This document shows positions 1-10,985 of a DNA stretch of 64,000 nt, in pieces; the first letter of the stretch is position 1, and each line of letters starts with the position of its first letter. The stretch spans positions 107,796,322-107,860,321 of the forward strand of contig CAKMRJ010005523.1 in assembly GCA_928212115.1 (NCBI GenBank), in the 5' to 3' direction. The position numbers and the translations under genes were made by a program. This DNA is from Lactuca virosa. Lineage: Eukaryota > Streptophyta > Magnoliopsida > Asterales > Asteraceae. A model generated the notes under the pieces. That model did not search any database and was not told the DNA's origin. It saw only the letters and a program-made list of their open reading frames with translations.

Positions 1-1
1 C

Positions 2-2353
2 ATTAAGAAGACCAAGGATTTGAATCGTCTCACTCTTGCTGAAACAATGGCGATCATCAAAGCTTGTGATATTGATAATAAACAGCGAGAGATTAACCAT
101 GTGAACTCGTATTCGACTGCAAATCTTGGAATTTCTTCTAACAATGCCCTTTCATCAATCATTTCTTCCTCAGGTCAAGCATTTACTGTTCAACAACCTC
201 AGACTCAAACCTTTACTACTGCGTCATCCATGCCTCATTCTCAAAGCCAGTCGTTTGTCACTCCACAAGCTGTTCCCTCTTCCAATGTGCCAATTGTAGC
301 CTCTTCCTCAAACCCAAAGGAATGTGATGAAAATCTTGCTCTCGCCACAGGACTTGTTAACTGCTATAATGCTTTTGTAGCTGGAGAGCTTCCCCCTCAG
401 TTGTCATTTGCTGATCTGGATCAGATTCATCCAGAAGATGTGGAAGAGATGGACATCACATGGCAGATAGCTATGGCAGTATTCAGGGCTAAGCAGTTTG
501 CCAAGAAGACTGGGAAGAACAATTGGGGTATGAATGCTGATAAAAAGGTGGGGTTCAACAAATGGAAGCTGCGTTGTTTCAATTGTCACGAGCCAGGTCA
601 TTTTTCTCGTGAGTGCCCGAAGCCAAATAGAAGATTGAACAATGACAGGACAATGGTTGCAGTGGGAAACAATCGGGGAGGTGCTCATTTCAATGGTGAG
701 AAGGCTATGGTTGCTCAGTCATTTGTCTGGGAGGACCAGATTCATGCTTTGAATATTTCAGGACCTGAGAATGCTCACCTGGCCCAAGTCAATGATGAAG
801 CTCCCATGGAGAATGTTGCAGCTGATCCTGAAGAACAGATGATGGAACTGTAGTTTGCATTAATGGTATCTTCTACTTCCGAGCCCAAGAAAAGTGAGGT
901 AAGTTTACCTTCTTGTTCTCAGGCATGTATTAATTATGTTAAAACTCTTCGTGAGGAAATAGGTTCATTACGTAGAGAAGTAGAGGACCTTAGATATGAG
1001 GGCTATCAACTTAGAAAAGGACAAAAACCCCTAAAGACCTAATTAGAAAAAAAAATTAAGGACTTTAGGAGACTTCAGGAAGACTACAGTATCAAATGTG
1101 TACATTATGATTATATCATGAGACAGAATGATGAGTTACTTACTTAGCTTGATACATTAAAAGGGCAATTTGAAACTGCAAATTTTGATTTTAAAAGATT
1201 TGATGTATCAAGCGAGGTAGTTGCCAACATGATTGACCATTGCATGCAGTTCAAACGAAACCAGCAAAAGGGTTTAGGATACGAGAATGTACCTCCTCCT
1301 TTCAATCATACATATCAGTATAACCCTTTGTCCAAAGAGGAGATTGCCAACGAACCTTCAATGGTGTATGGCAAGCCATCTGGTTTTGTTTCAGGAGGAT
1401 TTATTAATATTGAAAGTACTAACCTTTCTACTTCCCCTGCAGATCAATCCTCAGATCAGTCAAAGCACGAAGTTGAAGGATCTGTTTCCTGATAACAAAA
1501 CTGAGTCTAAACCTGATGTTTTTGTTTCCAATGAAAAACTTTCTGTTTCTGATGTTAAAGATGACAATGTTTTTTGTCATACTTCCGCATCTGCTTCTGC
1601 TGAATTAATTTTTTTTGAAATGTTTGATGAATTGTTTGATAACCTGATATTTGTGATGCTTCTAATGAAAACACACCAATTCCACAAGTCACACCATCTG
1701 ATGCACCCTCACTTATCTCCCAACCTGCTACTTGTACATGTTCTTGTGGGAAAAGCAAGGGTGTCAGTAAAGAAAATAAATCTGAGAAAAGCAGTACCAG
1801 TTTTAATAATAATAATCAGATTTGTTTTACTTGTGGTATTGGTGGTCATATAGCTAGGAATTGTCAAAATAGGATTTTTGTACATTATATGTCACCAAGA
1901 GGGGAGAACGAATCTAGAGGAAGGTCTTTAACTAGAAAGTCCTCAAGAACTCGTTCTCGGGATGATGATTGGAAGGATGATCGAAGTAGAAAAAAGGAGG
2001 TTTTTCAAAAGGATAAAAAGGTTTTTCATAACAAACTCTCAAACAGTTTGCCAAAACCGAACAAGGTTCCGCCAAGATCGGTTTCGTCAAAGAGCAATTC
2101 TGGATCTTCAACCACTTCTGGTAGAACTTCCAGATGCTCAATGCAAACTAGTAAGAAAAATATTTCAAAACCACCTGTGAGTGTTAGAAAACCTAAATAC
2201 CATTAGATGCCCAAATTAACTTCCAATCAATCATCAGCATCCTCTGAAAAGATTAGAAATGATAATTAAGAATTGAAGGCGTTAAAAGATCAATCAGAGA
2301 AAGTGAAGAGGCAACCCAGGACAGTGATGACCTGGGTTCCCAAATCTAAATGA
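2..2353 (+). pseudogene. gag: Element A gag (capsid/nucleocapsid), broken, 5' truncated by window
   Basis: Open from base 2 to a TAG at 851-853. The first part is the end of a copia capsid-type domain followed by a CCHC zinc knuckle (C-F-N-C ... H ... C) at 575-616. After the TAG the same kind of sequence resumes in shifted frames: a helical charged stretch near 870-1040, a Ser-rich linker, a second CCHC knuckle at 1823-1864 and an Arg/Ser/Lys-rich tail (1889-2206) fit for RNA binding. The frame ends with W-V-P-K-S-K and TGA at 2351-2353. Gag would package the element RNA. Two knuckles about 400 codons apart is unusual. There are several stops and frameshifts, including an in-frame TAG near 1145. 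Confidence 0.8.
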
Positions 2354-5300
2354 TCCCGCTCATTTTGCAGGGACAGTTGCGGAGGAATGTCGTCAGACCT
2401 TGGTACGTCGACAGCGGCTGCTCCCGGCATATGACAGGAGAAATCACCCAATTGAGCAACATTCAATCTTTTAATGGGGGATATGTTTCCTTTGCGGGCG
2501 GAGAAGGTGGCAAGATCACTCAGAGAGGAACCGTTACAAATGGAGTGCTAAGTTTCGAGAATGTCAACATTGCTCCCGAGTTAAAACATAGTTTGTTGAG
2601 TGTGTCTCAAATCTATGACAAAGGTTATTCTACCCATTTCACCGACAAGGAGTGCATGATTCTCAAGCCATGCATTGTCATCCCGAAAGAGTGGATTCTT
2701 GTAAAATCTAAGCGGGATGGGAATGCTTACATTATTAATATGAACAGCAACATTCCTGAACAAATCACTTGCCTCTTTTCAAAGGTCTCCGAACAGAACG
2801 CAATGTTGTGGCACCAAAGACTCGGTCATGCGAACGCTAAAAATCTAAATCGTCTTGCGAATATTGAGATGGTCCGAGGCTTACCTGTCAGAGAATTTAT
2901 CACTTTTTAGAAGTGTGTGTCATGTGCCCAGGGAAAACATCATAGAAAACCACACCTGCCAAAACAAGTTAACTCAATCAGTCAGGTGCTCAAATTGTTA
3001 CATATGGACTTATTTGGTCTGGTCAACGTCCTGAGCATCAACTGAAGCTCGTACTGTATAGTTGTGATCGATGATTTCTCTCGTTTTACGTGGGTCTTCT
3101 TCTTATCCAACAAAGTTGGGGTTGCTGATCTGATAAAGAAATTCATTGTGATGATTAAGAATCAAACCAACAACCGGGTGAAGGCGCTTCATACTGATAA
3201 TGGAACAGAATTCAAGAATGCAATTCTTGATCACTTTTGTGCAGAAAAGGGAATTGTGCGTCAATACAGCTCTGCTCACACGCCTCAACAAAATGGTGTT
3301 GTTGAGAGGTGAAATAGAACATTAAAAGACGCTGCAAGGACAATGCTGTGTGACTCCAAGTTACATGTTTTCTTTTGGGCTGAGGCGATTAACACTTCTT
3401 GCTACGCTTAGAATCGTGTTTTAATCAACAAAGCTCAGATGAAGACACCGTACGAGATTCTACATAGTCATAAGCCTTCAGTCAGTCATTTCCGTGTATT
3501 TGGCTGCCCTTGCACCCTTCTTCACCTGGAGTCCAACCCGAAATTCAATGCCAAAGCCGATGATTGTTATTTCGTAGGATATGTTGCACGCACCGCGTAT
3601 AGGGTTTACAATAAAAAGACGAAGCAGATTGTCGAATCCTATGACGTGCGCTGGCTGGAGGAGAATGAAACGGATGCTCGAGTGGGTCCTAATTGGTTAT
3701 TTGACTACACATACCTTTTCAAATCCATAAATGTGTCTTCAGATGGTTCATCTGGGTCTTCCTCTGGTTCGAAGAATGTTTCTGAAGATGAAGACGAAGA
3801 AGTCGTCTACAGAACTCCAACGGTAACCTCCTCACCATCTGAGGGGGAGTCATCTGCTACACCGGAGGGGGAGTCCTCTGTTCCACTTGGTAGTCCAAAA
3901 TCTCCAGTTCATGATTCTACTCCTGATGCTGATGATACGCCTCTTCCCCTGTTGAAAGAGAGTTCATGTCTAGAGATGCTTCCGCTGTCACTTCAACTTT
4001 TATGGAACTACTCTTTCCTGAAGAAATTGCTAATGAGTTTGTAGCAGATTCATCCAATGTGGAACAATCAGCAAATGATGGAGGTTTCAACATTCACACT
4101 CTTCCCGTTTCACTCAATGATATCAGCCAAGACATACCTTCAAGAATTCAACGCGATCATCTGATCGACACATCATTGGCCAGCTGGGTGATGGAGTTAG
4201 AACCAGAAGTTAGAGTGGAGATGTCAATACATGTCTCTATTCTTGCTTTATCTCTCAAAAAGAGCCCAAGAATGTTGAAATGGCTTTAAATGAGCCCAGC
4301 TGGGTAGACGCTATGCATGAAGAGCTAAATCAATTTGAAAAACTCGGGGTTTGGAAATTGGTTGAGTTACCAAAGGGCAAAAGGTCTCTTGACACACACT
4401 GGGTCTATCGAAACAAGCAAGATGATTATGGAGTCATAGTGTGTAATAAAGCAAGATTGGTGGTTCGCGGGTTTAGACAAGTAGAGGGTCTTGATTATAC
4501 AGAGGTTTATGCTCCAGTGGCTCGCTTGGAGGCTATTCGTATCTTCCTTGCATATGCTTCCTACATGAACTTCACGGTCTTTCAAATGGATGTCAAGACA
4601 GCCTTCTTGTATGGCAAGGTGAAGGAAGAAATCTACGTTGATCAGCCCCCTGGGTTCGTTAACTCAAATTTTCCTAATCATGTCTACAAGTTGGACAAGG
4701 CGTTGTATGGGTTACATCAAGCTCCTCGAGCGTGGTATGCGACTCTCACAAAGCATTTGCTCGAGCATGGATACTCTCGTGGCACTATCGATCAAACTTT
4801 ATTCATCAAGCATGTGGGTAATGATCAGATTCTAGTCCAGATCTATGTTGACGACATTATCTTCGGGTCTACAAGTCTACAACTATGCAAGGAGTTTGAA
4901 GGCGTGATGAAAAAGAGGTTTGAGATGAGTTCGTTGGGTGAAATGACCATGTTTCTGGGGCTTCAGGTCAAACAGAATTCAACCGGAATCCTGCTCCATC
5001 AAGCCTAGTATGTGGAGGATATTCTTGAGAAGTTCGGGTTTCAAGACGCAAAACCTGCATCGACACCAATGGCCGAAAGACCCCTGCTGAATCCAGATAC
5101 TGATGGCGAATCCGTAGATCAGACACTCTACAGATCGATGATTTGGATCGTTGATGTATCTTACTACAAGCCGTCCAGACATCATGTTTGCAGTTTGTCA
5201 ATGCGCACGTTATCAGGCTAATCCCAAACTTTCACATCTTATTGTTGTCAAGAGAATCTTTCGGTATATCAAAGGCAGCCCAAAATTGGGTCTTTGGTAT

Positions 5301-5792
5301 CCGAAAAATTCCGAATTTGATTTATATGCTTTTGCTGACAGTAATTATGGAGGCTGTGAGCTTGACAGGAAATCTACATCAGGAGGGTGTCAATTCCTTG
5401 GAGACAGGCTGGTGTCATGGCAGTGCAAGAAACATCATACTGTCTCAACCTCAACAGCAGAAGCGGAATACGTTGCTGCATCTGCTTGTTGCTCTCAAGT
5501 TATCTGGATCCAACATCAGCTGTTAGATTACGGTTTGAATTATCTAGAAACCCCCATCTACTGTGATAATGAGGCTGCAATTCAAATTACTAAAAATCCT
5601 GTCCAACATTCCAAAACCAAGCACATTGATATCAAAATTTATTTTATCAGAGACTGTTATGAGCGCTCACTCATCCGGCTGGAACAAGTTCCTTCTGCTA
5701 ATAATGTGGCGGATCTATTCACCAAGCCTTTTAACAAATTTCGATTCGATGTGCTTGTGGGATTTTTGAAAATGATTCGTTTTGAGGATTAA
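2350..5792 (+). pseudogene. pol: Element A pol: protease, integrase, reverse transcriptase, RNase H
   Basis: The ATG at 2350 overlaps the gag TGA (ATGA), one frame back. The protease motif D-S-G-C-S-R-H-M-T-G begins near 2410. The gag-pre-integrase H-H-C-C finger starts near 2809 and is cut by TAG at 2908. The integrase core shows V-I-D-D-F-S-R, T-D-N-G-T-E and P-Q-Q-N-G-V-V-E, with a TGA at 3310 and a TAG at 3409. Reverse transcriptase (from 4280) keeps Y-V-D-D at 4844-4855 and ends at a TAG at 5006. A frameshift near 5140-5155 leads into RNase H (S-T-A-E-A-E-Y near 5450), which ends at TAA 5790-5792. The linker between integrase and RT has two in-frame E-G-E-S purine tracts near 3840-3875. 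The catalytic residues are kept, so decay may be recent, but the protein cannot be made. Confidence 0.9.
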
Positions 5793-6347
5793 TTTTTGTT
5801 TTAAATTAGTTTAAATTTGCGCATTTTTATTTCATTCTCACCCATGCACAAATTTAGGGGAGAAATATACAAAAACCAATCAAAAGTTTAAATATTCAAA
5901 AATCCAAAAACATTAGAAAATCAAAAAATCAAAAATATGTTGCTGATAGTTTTTCTTGTAGGTGTTGTGACGGGAAGTGATAACAGGCAATCTGAATCTG
6001 CGTAACGTACCAAAATTAAATCGTCTACGCTCTGTGATTCGATGCGTTGGTAGGCACGAAAGATTCTAAATGGACTTGACTAGGCAGAGTTGAACTTTAG
6101 GAATTCAGAGACTTGACAAATCTTGACCTAGTTAGATCCGTTTAGCCTGACAATACGACGCTTGGCTAGGTTGAGCAGGGAGATACACATGGGAATCTAC
6201 AGGTCACATTAAAAAAACTCGTTTCTAGAACTGTGGATTAACTTTTCCTGGATGTGCGGATTCTGTCCTTAATTCCGGTATTGATGGGGTGACTGGGGAA
6301 TTCCGATAAGTTAGGTCTGTAGAAGATTAGTCTCTTTCTTTCTGTCT

Positions 6348-6640
6348 GTTAGTCATATGTTGCCTCCTCTGCGGGATCGAGAGATACGACCTGGACTGTA
6401 ACATATGCAATTCTATCTCTTTGCATCTTCTATCTATGCAATTCTTTCTATCTGTTAGCCATATGTTGTCTCCTTTGCGTGACTTACAATCCGACCTGGT
6501 ACACAGTATATGCACCATTCTTCTTCTCAATCCCTGTAAAACTTCAGTTAGTCATATGTTTCACCCTCTACGCGATTGGAAGAGATCCGACCTGGGTGTA
6601 CAGCATATTCATTCTAAATCTATCTTCTCTCTTAATAATT
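6348..6640 (+). repeat. Three imperfect tandem copies of about 100 bp
   Basis: Each copy starts GTTAG(T/C)CATATGTT and carries CGACCTGG about 45 bases on. Starts are at 6348, 6454 and 6547, giving periods of 106 and 93. Short ORFs through it on both strands are by-products of the repeat. Confidence 0.75.
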
Positions 6641-7268
6641 GTCTGCTCACCCGATGTAAGGAGTATTCTGGAAGTCCTTGATTACTGGAGCATATCAGGA
6701 AGCGGGAAACATGTTCTAGTACAATTAAAATTGAACACTTACAGATTGCCTGTAGATCTCGGTGCTCAATTTAGGTGGACAACAATATCCCTGGTCGTCG
6801 TAAGCTAAATAGTCCCTAGGAAATTTATCTAAGTACATAGGATCAAAAATGTCTTGTCTTTCTTAGCTTGTCCAAAGTTATCATAGATTTTTCGTGTTTA
6901 AGTGGATCACAATACCGGCGATCGACCAGACATAGACATGAAGGTAGAGGTACCGACAAGTGGATTAAGGATGTCTAACAACTTTCATCCAAATGTCACA
7001 AATTTATATTCAGTGTTTGTTGAGATAAATCTAGTCTTCTTTTATTTTTATTTTTTACTTTTATTTTATTTTTATTTTTATAATTGTCAAAATTTAAATT
7101 TTTTTAAATTCTTAAATTTTTGAAATTGTCTTTATTTTTATTTTATTTTTAATTTATGTTATTTTTACTTTTAATTTTCAAAATCCTCAAAAAGTTTTAT
7201 GTTTGAAAAATGTTTGGGATTTGGACTGTGCATTATACCGTGTGGAAGACAGGTAAAATCGCATAGGG

Positions 7269-7276
7269 TATAAAAG
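7269..7276 (+). promoter_or_regulatory. TATA-like box (TATAAAAG) ahead of the third ORF of element A
   Basis: TATAAAAG is followed about 30 bases later by CT-rich leader-like sequence, then AAAG|GTAT at 7403-7410 (possible splice donor) and TTTAGTGCAG ending at 7816 (possible acceptor) just before ATG 7822. The arrangement matches an ordinary plant promoter with a leader intron. Function is inferred; TATA-like strings are common in AT-rich DNA. Confidence 0.4.
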
Positions 7277-7281
7277 GAGAG

Positions 7282-7700
7282 CTTACAGCCGGAAACCCTT
7301 CCACTCCTCATTTTTCTTCTTTCCGGCCGTAAACCCTCTCACATTCTCTCTCCTCTCGAAAAAAATTTCTCGTTTTTTTTGTGAAATCGTTTGGTTCATC
7401 TCAAAGGTATAGCAAAATCGACCATGGGAATGTGTTCTGTTCATCAAATCGACGGATTTTGAGGCCTTAATCGAAGAAAAACCTCTTTCGGAATTTACGG
7501 CTAGAACTTACGGCCAATGAGCTTACGGCCGTAAACTCAGCCTCCGATCGTATATATGTGTTTTGACCATGAAATCGACGAATCTTATGGTTTCAATCGT
7601 AGAAAAATGGATTTCAAGAGCTTACGGCCGTAAACTCCATTTACGACCATGAGCTTACGGCCATAGGTTTACGGCCGTAAACCCCTAGTTGACCGTAAAC
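7282..7700. repeat. Array of TTTACGGCCGTAAAC palindromes
   Basis: At least six full or near-full copies of a palindrome around ACGGCCGT lie in 420 bases, e.g. near 7499, 7531, 7621 and 7668, with decayed copies between. The same palindrome recurs in the 3' LTR of the same element (about 10713-10766). GC-rich CpG palindromes stand out against AT-rich surroundings. Confidence 0.8.
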
Positions 7701-7821
7701 TCCCGTTTGGTCAAAACACATTTTTTTAAGGCCAAAATTAAATGGATTAATTAAGAAAACTTAAAACATTATTTGTTCAAATATTTTTGTTTTCTTACTT
7801 GGCTTGTTTAGTGCAGATCAA

Positions 7822-10595
7822 ATGGCAAGTTTGAAGTTCGCTGACATGCACAACTTGGCTATCGTACTGGCTGATCCTCCTGCTGTTCATGGAGAATTCA
7901 GGTCGATGATACACAGGCTGAGGAATTGCTGCTTGGCGTCTGCTATTACTGTGAATCCCGTGGTTTATCAGAATATCATCAGGGAATTCTGGAGGACTGC
8001 CAAACTGAAGACAGATGATGACGGAACAGTTACTGTTGAAGCTATTGTGAAAGGTTGCAAGATTGCTATTACTAAACAATTCATCAGAGAAGCGTTGCTG
8101 ATTGATGACCGATCTGACTTTCCTACTGAGATTGGGATTGAAGATGCCCAGAAGGTTCTTAAAAAGATGGGTTACGAAGGCATCTTTCCTCCCACTGTGA
8201 AAAAGCTTTTGCCACCATACTGGAGATTCTTGGCTCATGTATTTGTGAGCTGCATTTCTGGGAGAAGGTCTGGAGCTGACGAGATTTCTCTAAGGAACAC
8301 AGGAGCCTTTGCGTCTCTTGCTGCCGGAATAGACTTCAATTTCTCGAAGTTTATCTTAGACGAGTTCGTGGTGAACATCAACGCAACAAACCGGGATACT
8401 TTCTTGATGTATCCTAGGTTTATCCAACTGTTCATCAATATTCAATTTTCGGAGATGATCAAGGAGGGAGATACCCTTTGATATGAAATCATTAGGTCCC
8501 CGTACTGTTGGGCTTATAAAGCAGAATCGCAAGGGAAAGGTCATTTTCCAAGGACTGTATCCGCTTGTGAAGTTTGGAAAATTTGCTGAGCTAAACGAAT
8601 CATCCGAGTCGCATGGATCTTCAGATAAAGTATCTTCTGAGCCTACTTCTTCAGAGAGGGTGACTTCAGAATATAATGTCATCACAGTGTCAGATCATGA
8701 AGAAAGAGAAGAGACAGTAACTCCAAATGCTCATGTGGCAGAGGAACATGATCTGACATCAGTTCCAGTTCAAAGTGATTATAATGAAGGGTCTTCAAAG
8801 AGTGGGACTGAGACTAATTTATACGAAGATCTTGATCTTTCTGGCTTCGATTAGGATGAAATTCCACTGAATTTTGGAAGTAATGAAGATTTCTTGTCAA
8901 GTGAGAATCCTAACTCACTGCTTGACAATATCAATGATGTTGTTCATCCAGCAACGGAGATACGGGAAACTGAAGATGTTCTTGAATCTACGCCTCCTAC
9001 TACCAAACAAGTGGCTGAAACAGCAACTCTTATGGTGACAGTGTCAAGGATTCCTCCCCTTGATTTTTGTTTCTCATGCATCTGAGCCACTTGAGAGTGA
9101 TCGCACAACAACACAGACCTCTCAACCTCCTCTGAAAAGAAGAAGACGTGACCCTAGACAGGGAATTTCTGTTTCTGGTGTACTTCCAGGCCTTTCAACA
9201 CCAACAATAACCACTCCTGCCATTGTCTCATCAGAACCTTTCAGTGAAGGTCCTAGCACCAATTATGAAGCTGGTGGTTCTTCTATCCCTGCAGGATTTT
9301 CTCCTCCCATGCCTGATCATGATGCTGCTTCAGTGAGGCTGGCCATGCATTTGGCTGAAGAACAATTCTCAACGCCTCCCTCCCATGGTAAAGGAATATC
9401 TTTTGGGGAAGGCAACTTTGGAGAAGAGAATCCTACTATTGTTGGACTACAGAAAGAGATCAATGTACTAAATCAGAAAAATATAGAGCTTGATATCCGG
9501 GTTACAGATCTTCAGACTGAAAACACCAAGCTCACTATTCAAGTTGCTGATCTTCTAGAAGACAAAGCTCTGAAGACTACGCAGATCACTGATCTTCATA
9601 CACACTTTGGTCTGTTGACTGCCAGTTACTATGACTTAAAGAAGAAGCTGGAAGAAGAATTTGGTGACAAATTTAAGTCGTCTGTCGATGAACCAAGGAT
9701 CTATATTCCTAATCAAGCTGCTCCCATAGTTCCACCACCTCTAGGAACAACCCGAGTTGTAGATCGTTTTGATAAAGAACCAGCACAGGCTCCGAATGTT
9801 GTGCCCTTGAAACGTGCCAAACTGGCTAAATCTGATGAGAAGAGACCGATGTTGTTCAAAAGGAGATCTGATTAGAATGCTCCTGGGGATCAGCCTAACA
9901 TCACTGTTACAGATCTTGGAGAGAATCGCTTTAGGGATGTATATGGTGATAGATCAGGGATCATCTCATGGGGATTTCACGACACTTTAAATATGTGGAT
10001 CGTGAGACGAAAAAGTGGCAACACATAATTATATAAAGATGCCCATGATTTTCATTCCTGGACCAGGATTGATCTTTCAGAGTTATCAAAGGCTCCTTTT
10101 GCGAATCCCTCTCAAAATCCCAAGGCTACACAATTCAAACATTTCTTTGAAGATCAAGTGCTTAAGGGTTTTCCTTCAATGAAGTCTGCAGAGTCGATTA
10201 TCAAAGTATACCCAAGTGTAATTAATCCTAAAACCAATCAACCTCTTCGATCTGTGATGTGGCCTGCTACCGATCAAGTAAAGCAGATTCCTATTCTTCA
10301 GAATCATCTAGATGGATCTTTAAAGTCCATGATTTACTGGGTGTTTGATGAAACTACAGCCTCTGCTGTCATAAAGCTTGAAAATGGATGCATTCGTCTA
10401 TATGACAAAAGAGATTTACTTCAGTTTGGAAAATGGGATATTCATCAGCTGAGTCTTCATCAGATCAAGGTTGTTGAAGATATCTTTGAGCATGCTGCGA
10501 AGGAGTACACAACTATGGTTGTCGAGATTATTGCTAAGAAGATGTGGAACAGAGCTATGGGGAAATCAGACGTACTGGTGGTTGATAAAGACTGA
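7822..10595 (+). pseudogene. Element A third ORF (Sirevirus 'env-like' region), broken
   Basis: The ATG at 7822 is preferred over an in-frame TTG at 7804. Segments in order: a globular N-terminal domain (7822-8481); an acidic Ser/Glu-rich stretch (8483-8854), stop near 8854; a basic nuclear-signal-like K-R-R-R-R-D-P-R near 9135; a heptad-rich coiled coil (about 9440-9665); and a C-terminal domain (about 9880-10595) ending TGA. The N-terminal block starting M-G-Y has a recognisable counterpart in element B near 43040-43280. No signal peptide or membrane helix is evident, so 'env-like' is positional only. Frame changes occur near 8481, 8854 and 9060-9085. Role unknown; a nuclear or scaffold protein is a reasonable guess. 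Confidence 0.65.
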
Positions 10596-10615
10596 GTCCA
10601 AGCTAGCACCAAACC

Positions 10616-10626
10616 AAGGGGGAGAT
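10616..10626 (+). promoter_or_regulatory. Polypurine tract of element A
   Basis: AAGGGGGAGAT lies directly before the 3' LTR start TGAAGGGTCC. It primes plus-strand DNA synthesis in LTR elements, and the sequence matches the usual Sirevirus tract. Confidence 0.85.
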
Positions 10627-10985
10627 TGAAGGGTCCAGTCAGTGGTTTGGTCTAGGCTTTCAATGTAATAGTTCTTTTGAGTATTTATTGTGGTTTAGTG
10701 GGTTATTTAGTAGTTTACGGCCCTGTAGTGAGTTTACGGCCGTATGCCTGTTTACGGCCGTAAACCCAGTTTCCGGCCCAAGTCCTCTATATATAGAGGT
10801 TGTCTAGGTCATTATTGGTTGTTGATGCCACAGAGTTCACGGCCAAGTATATCGAGTTGTACTAGACTTTTTTCAGTAATAAACGTGTGCAAGCTTGATT
10901 TCTCCAATTCTTCTACTCATATTCTAATCAATGTTTATTGTTTGATTGCTTGATCATTGGTAAAGATCTGTTTTAGGACCTTACA
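10627..10985 (+). repeat. 3' LTR of element A
   Basis: 359 bp from TGAAGGGTCC to GGACCTTACA; the ends are imperfect inverted repeats (8 of 10). Inside are palindromes TTTACGGCCGTAAA (about 10713-10766), a TATA box TATATATAG at 10788-10796 and a polyadenylation-type AATAAA at 10878-10883. The left LTR is outside the window, so divergence cannot be measured here. Confidence 0.85.

Larger units (their letters stand above)
5793..7821 (+). other. Element A spacer between pol and third ORF, no coding capacity seen
   Basis: No plausible gene in 2 kb. It holds, in order, an A-rich stretch with repeated 'atccaaaaa' (about 5870-5935), a three-copy repeat of about 100 bp (6348-6640), a T-rich low-complexity run of TTTTTATTTT type (about 7033-7175), a TATA-like box at 7269, a CT-rich stretch (about 7300-7370) like a plant 5' leader, and many copies of a TTACGGCCGTAA palindrome. 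The spacer ends in a pyrimidine-rich tract plus TGCAG just before the next ATG. It looks more like a promoter and leader than filler. Confidence 0.7.
1..10985 (+). mobile_element. Element A: Sirevirus-type Ty1/copia retrotransposon, 5' end outside window
   Basis: The window opens inside gag, so the 5' LTR and primer site are not seen. On the + strand the order is gag, pol with integrase before reverse transcriptase (copia order), a 2-kb spacer, a third large ORF region, a polypurine tract and a 3' LTR. A large extra ORF after RNase H is the mark of the Sirevirus lineage. The element ends at 10985, and the next base belongs to mid-gag of element B, so A is nested in B. GTTCT at 10986-10990 should be one copy of the target duplication; the other lies left of the window. 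All ORFs carry stops or frameshifts, so A looks dead. Confidence 0.9.

Noticed and set aside
404..688. Minus-strand ORF of 94 codons at the start
   Set aside because: Antisense shadow of gag of A, with no recognisable content.
6421..6808. Overlapping ORFs of 86 and 109 codons in the spacer of A
   Set aside because: They run through the 100-bp repeat and have no domain; likely chance.
7822..10595. True viral envelope protein
   Set aside because: No signal peptide, membrane helix or glycosylation-rich ectodomain pattern visible; coiled coil and basic signal fit better.
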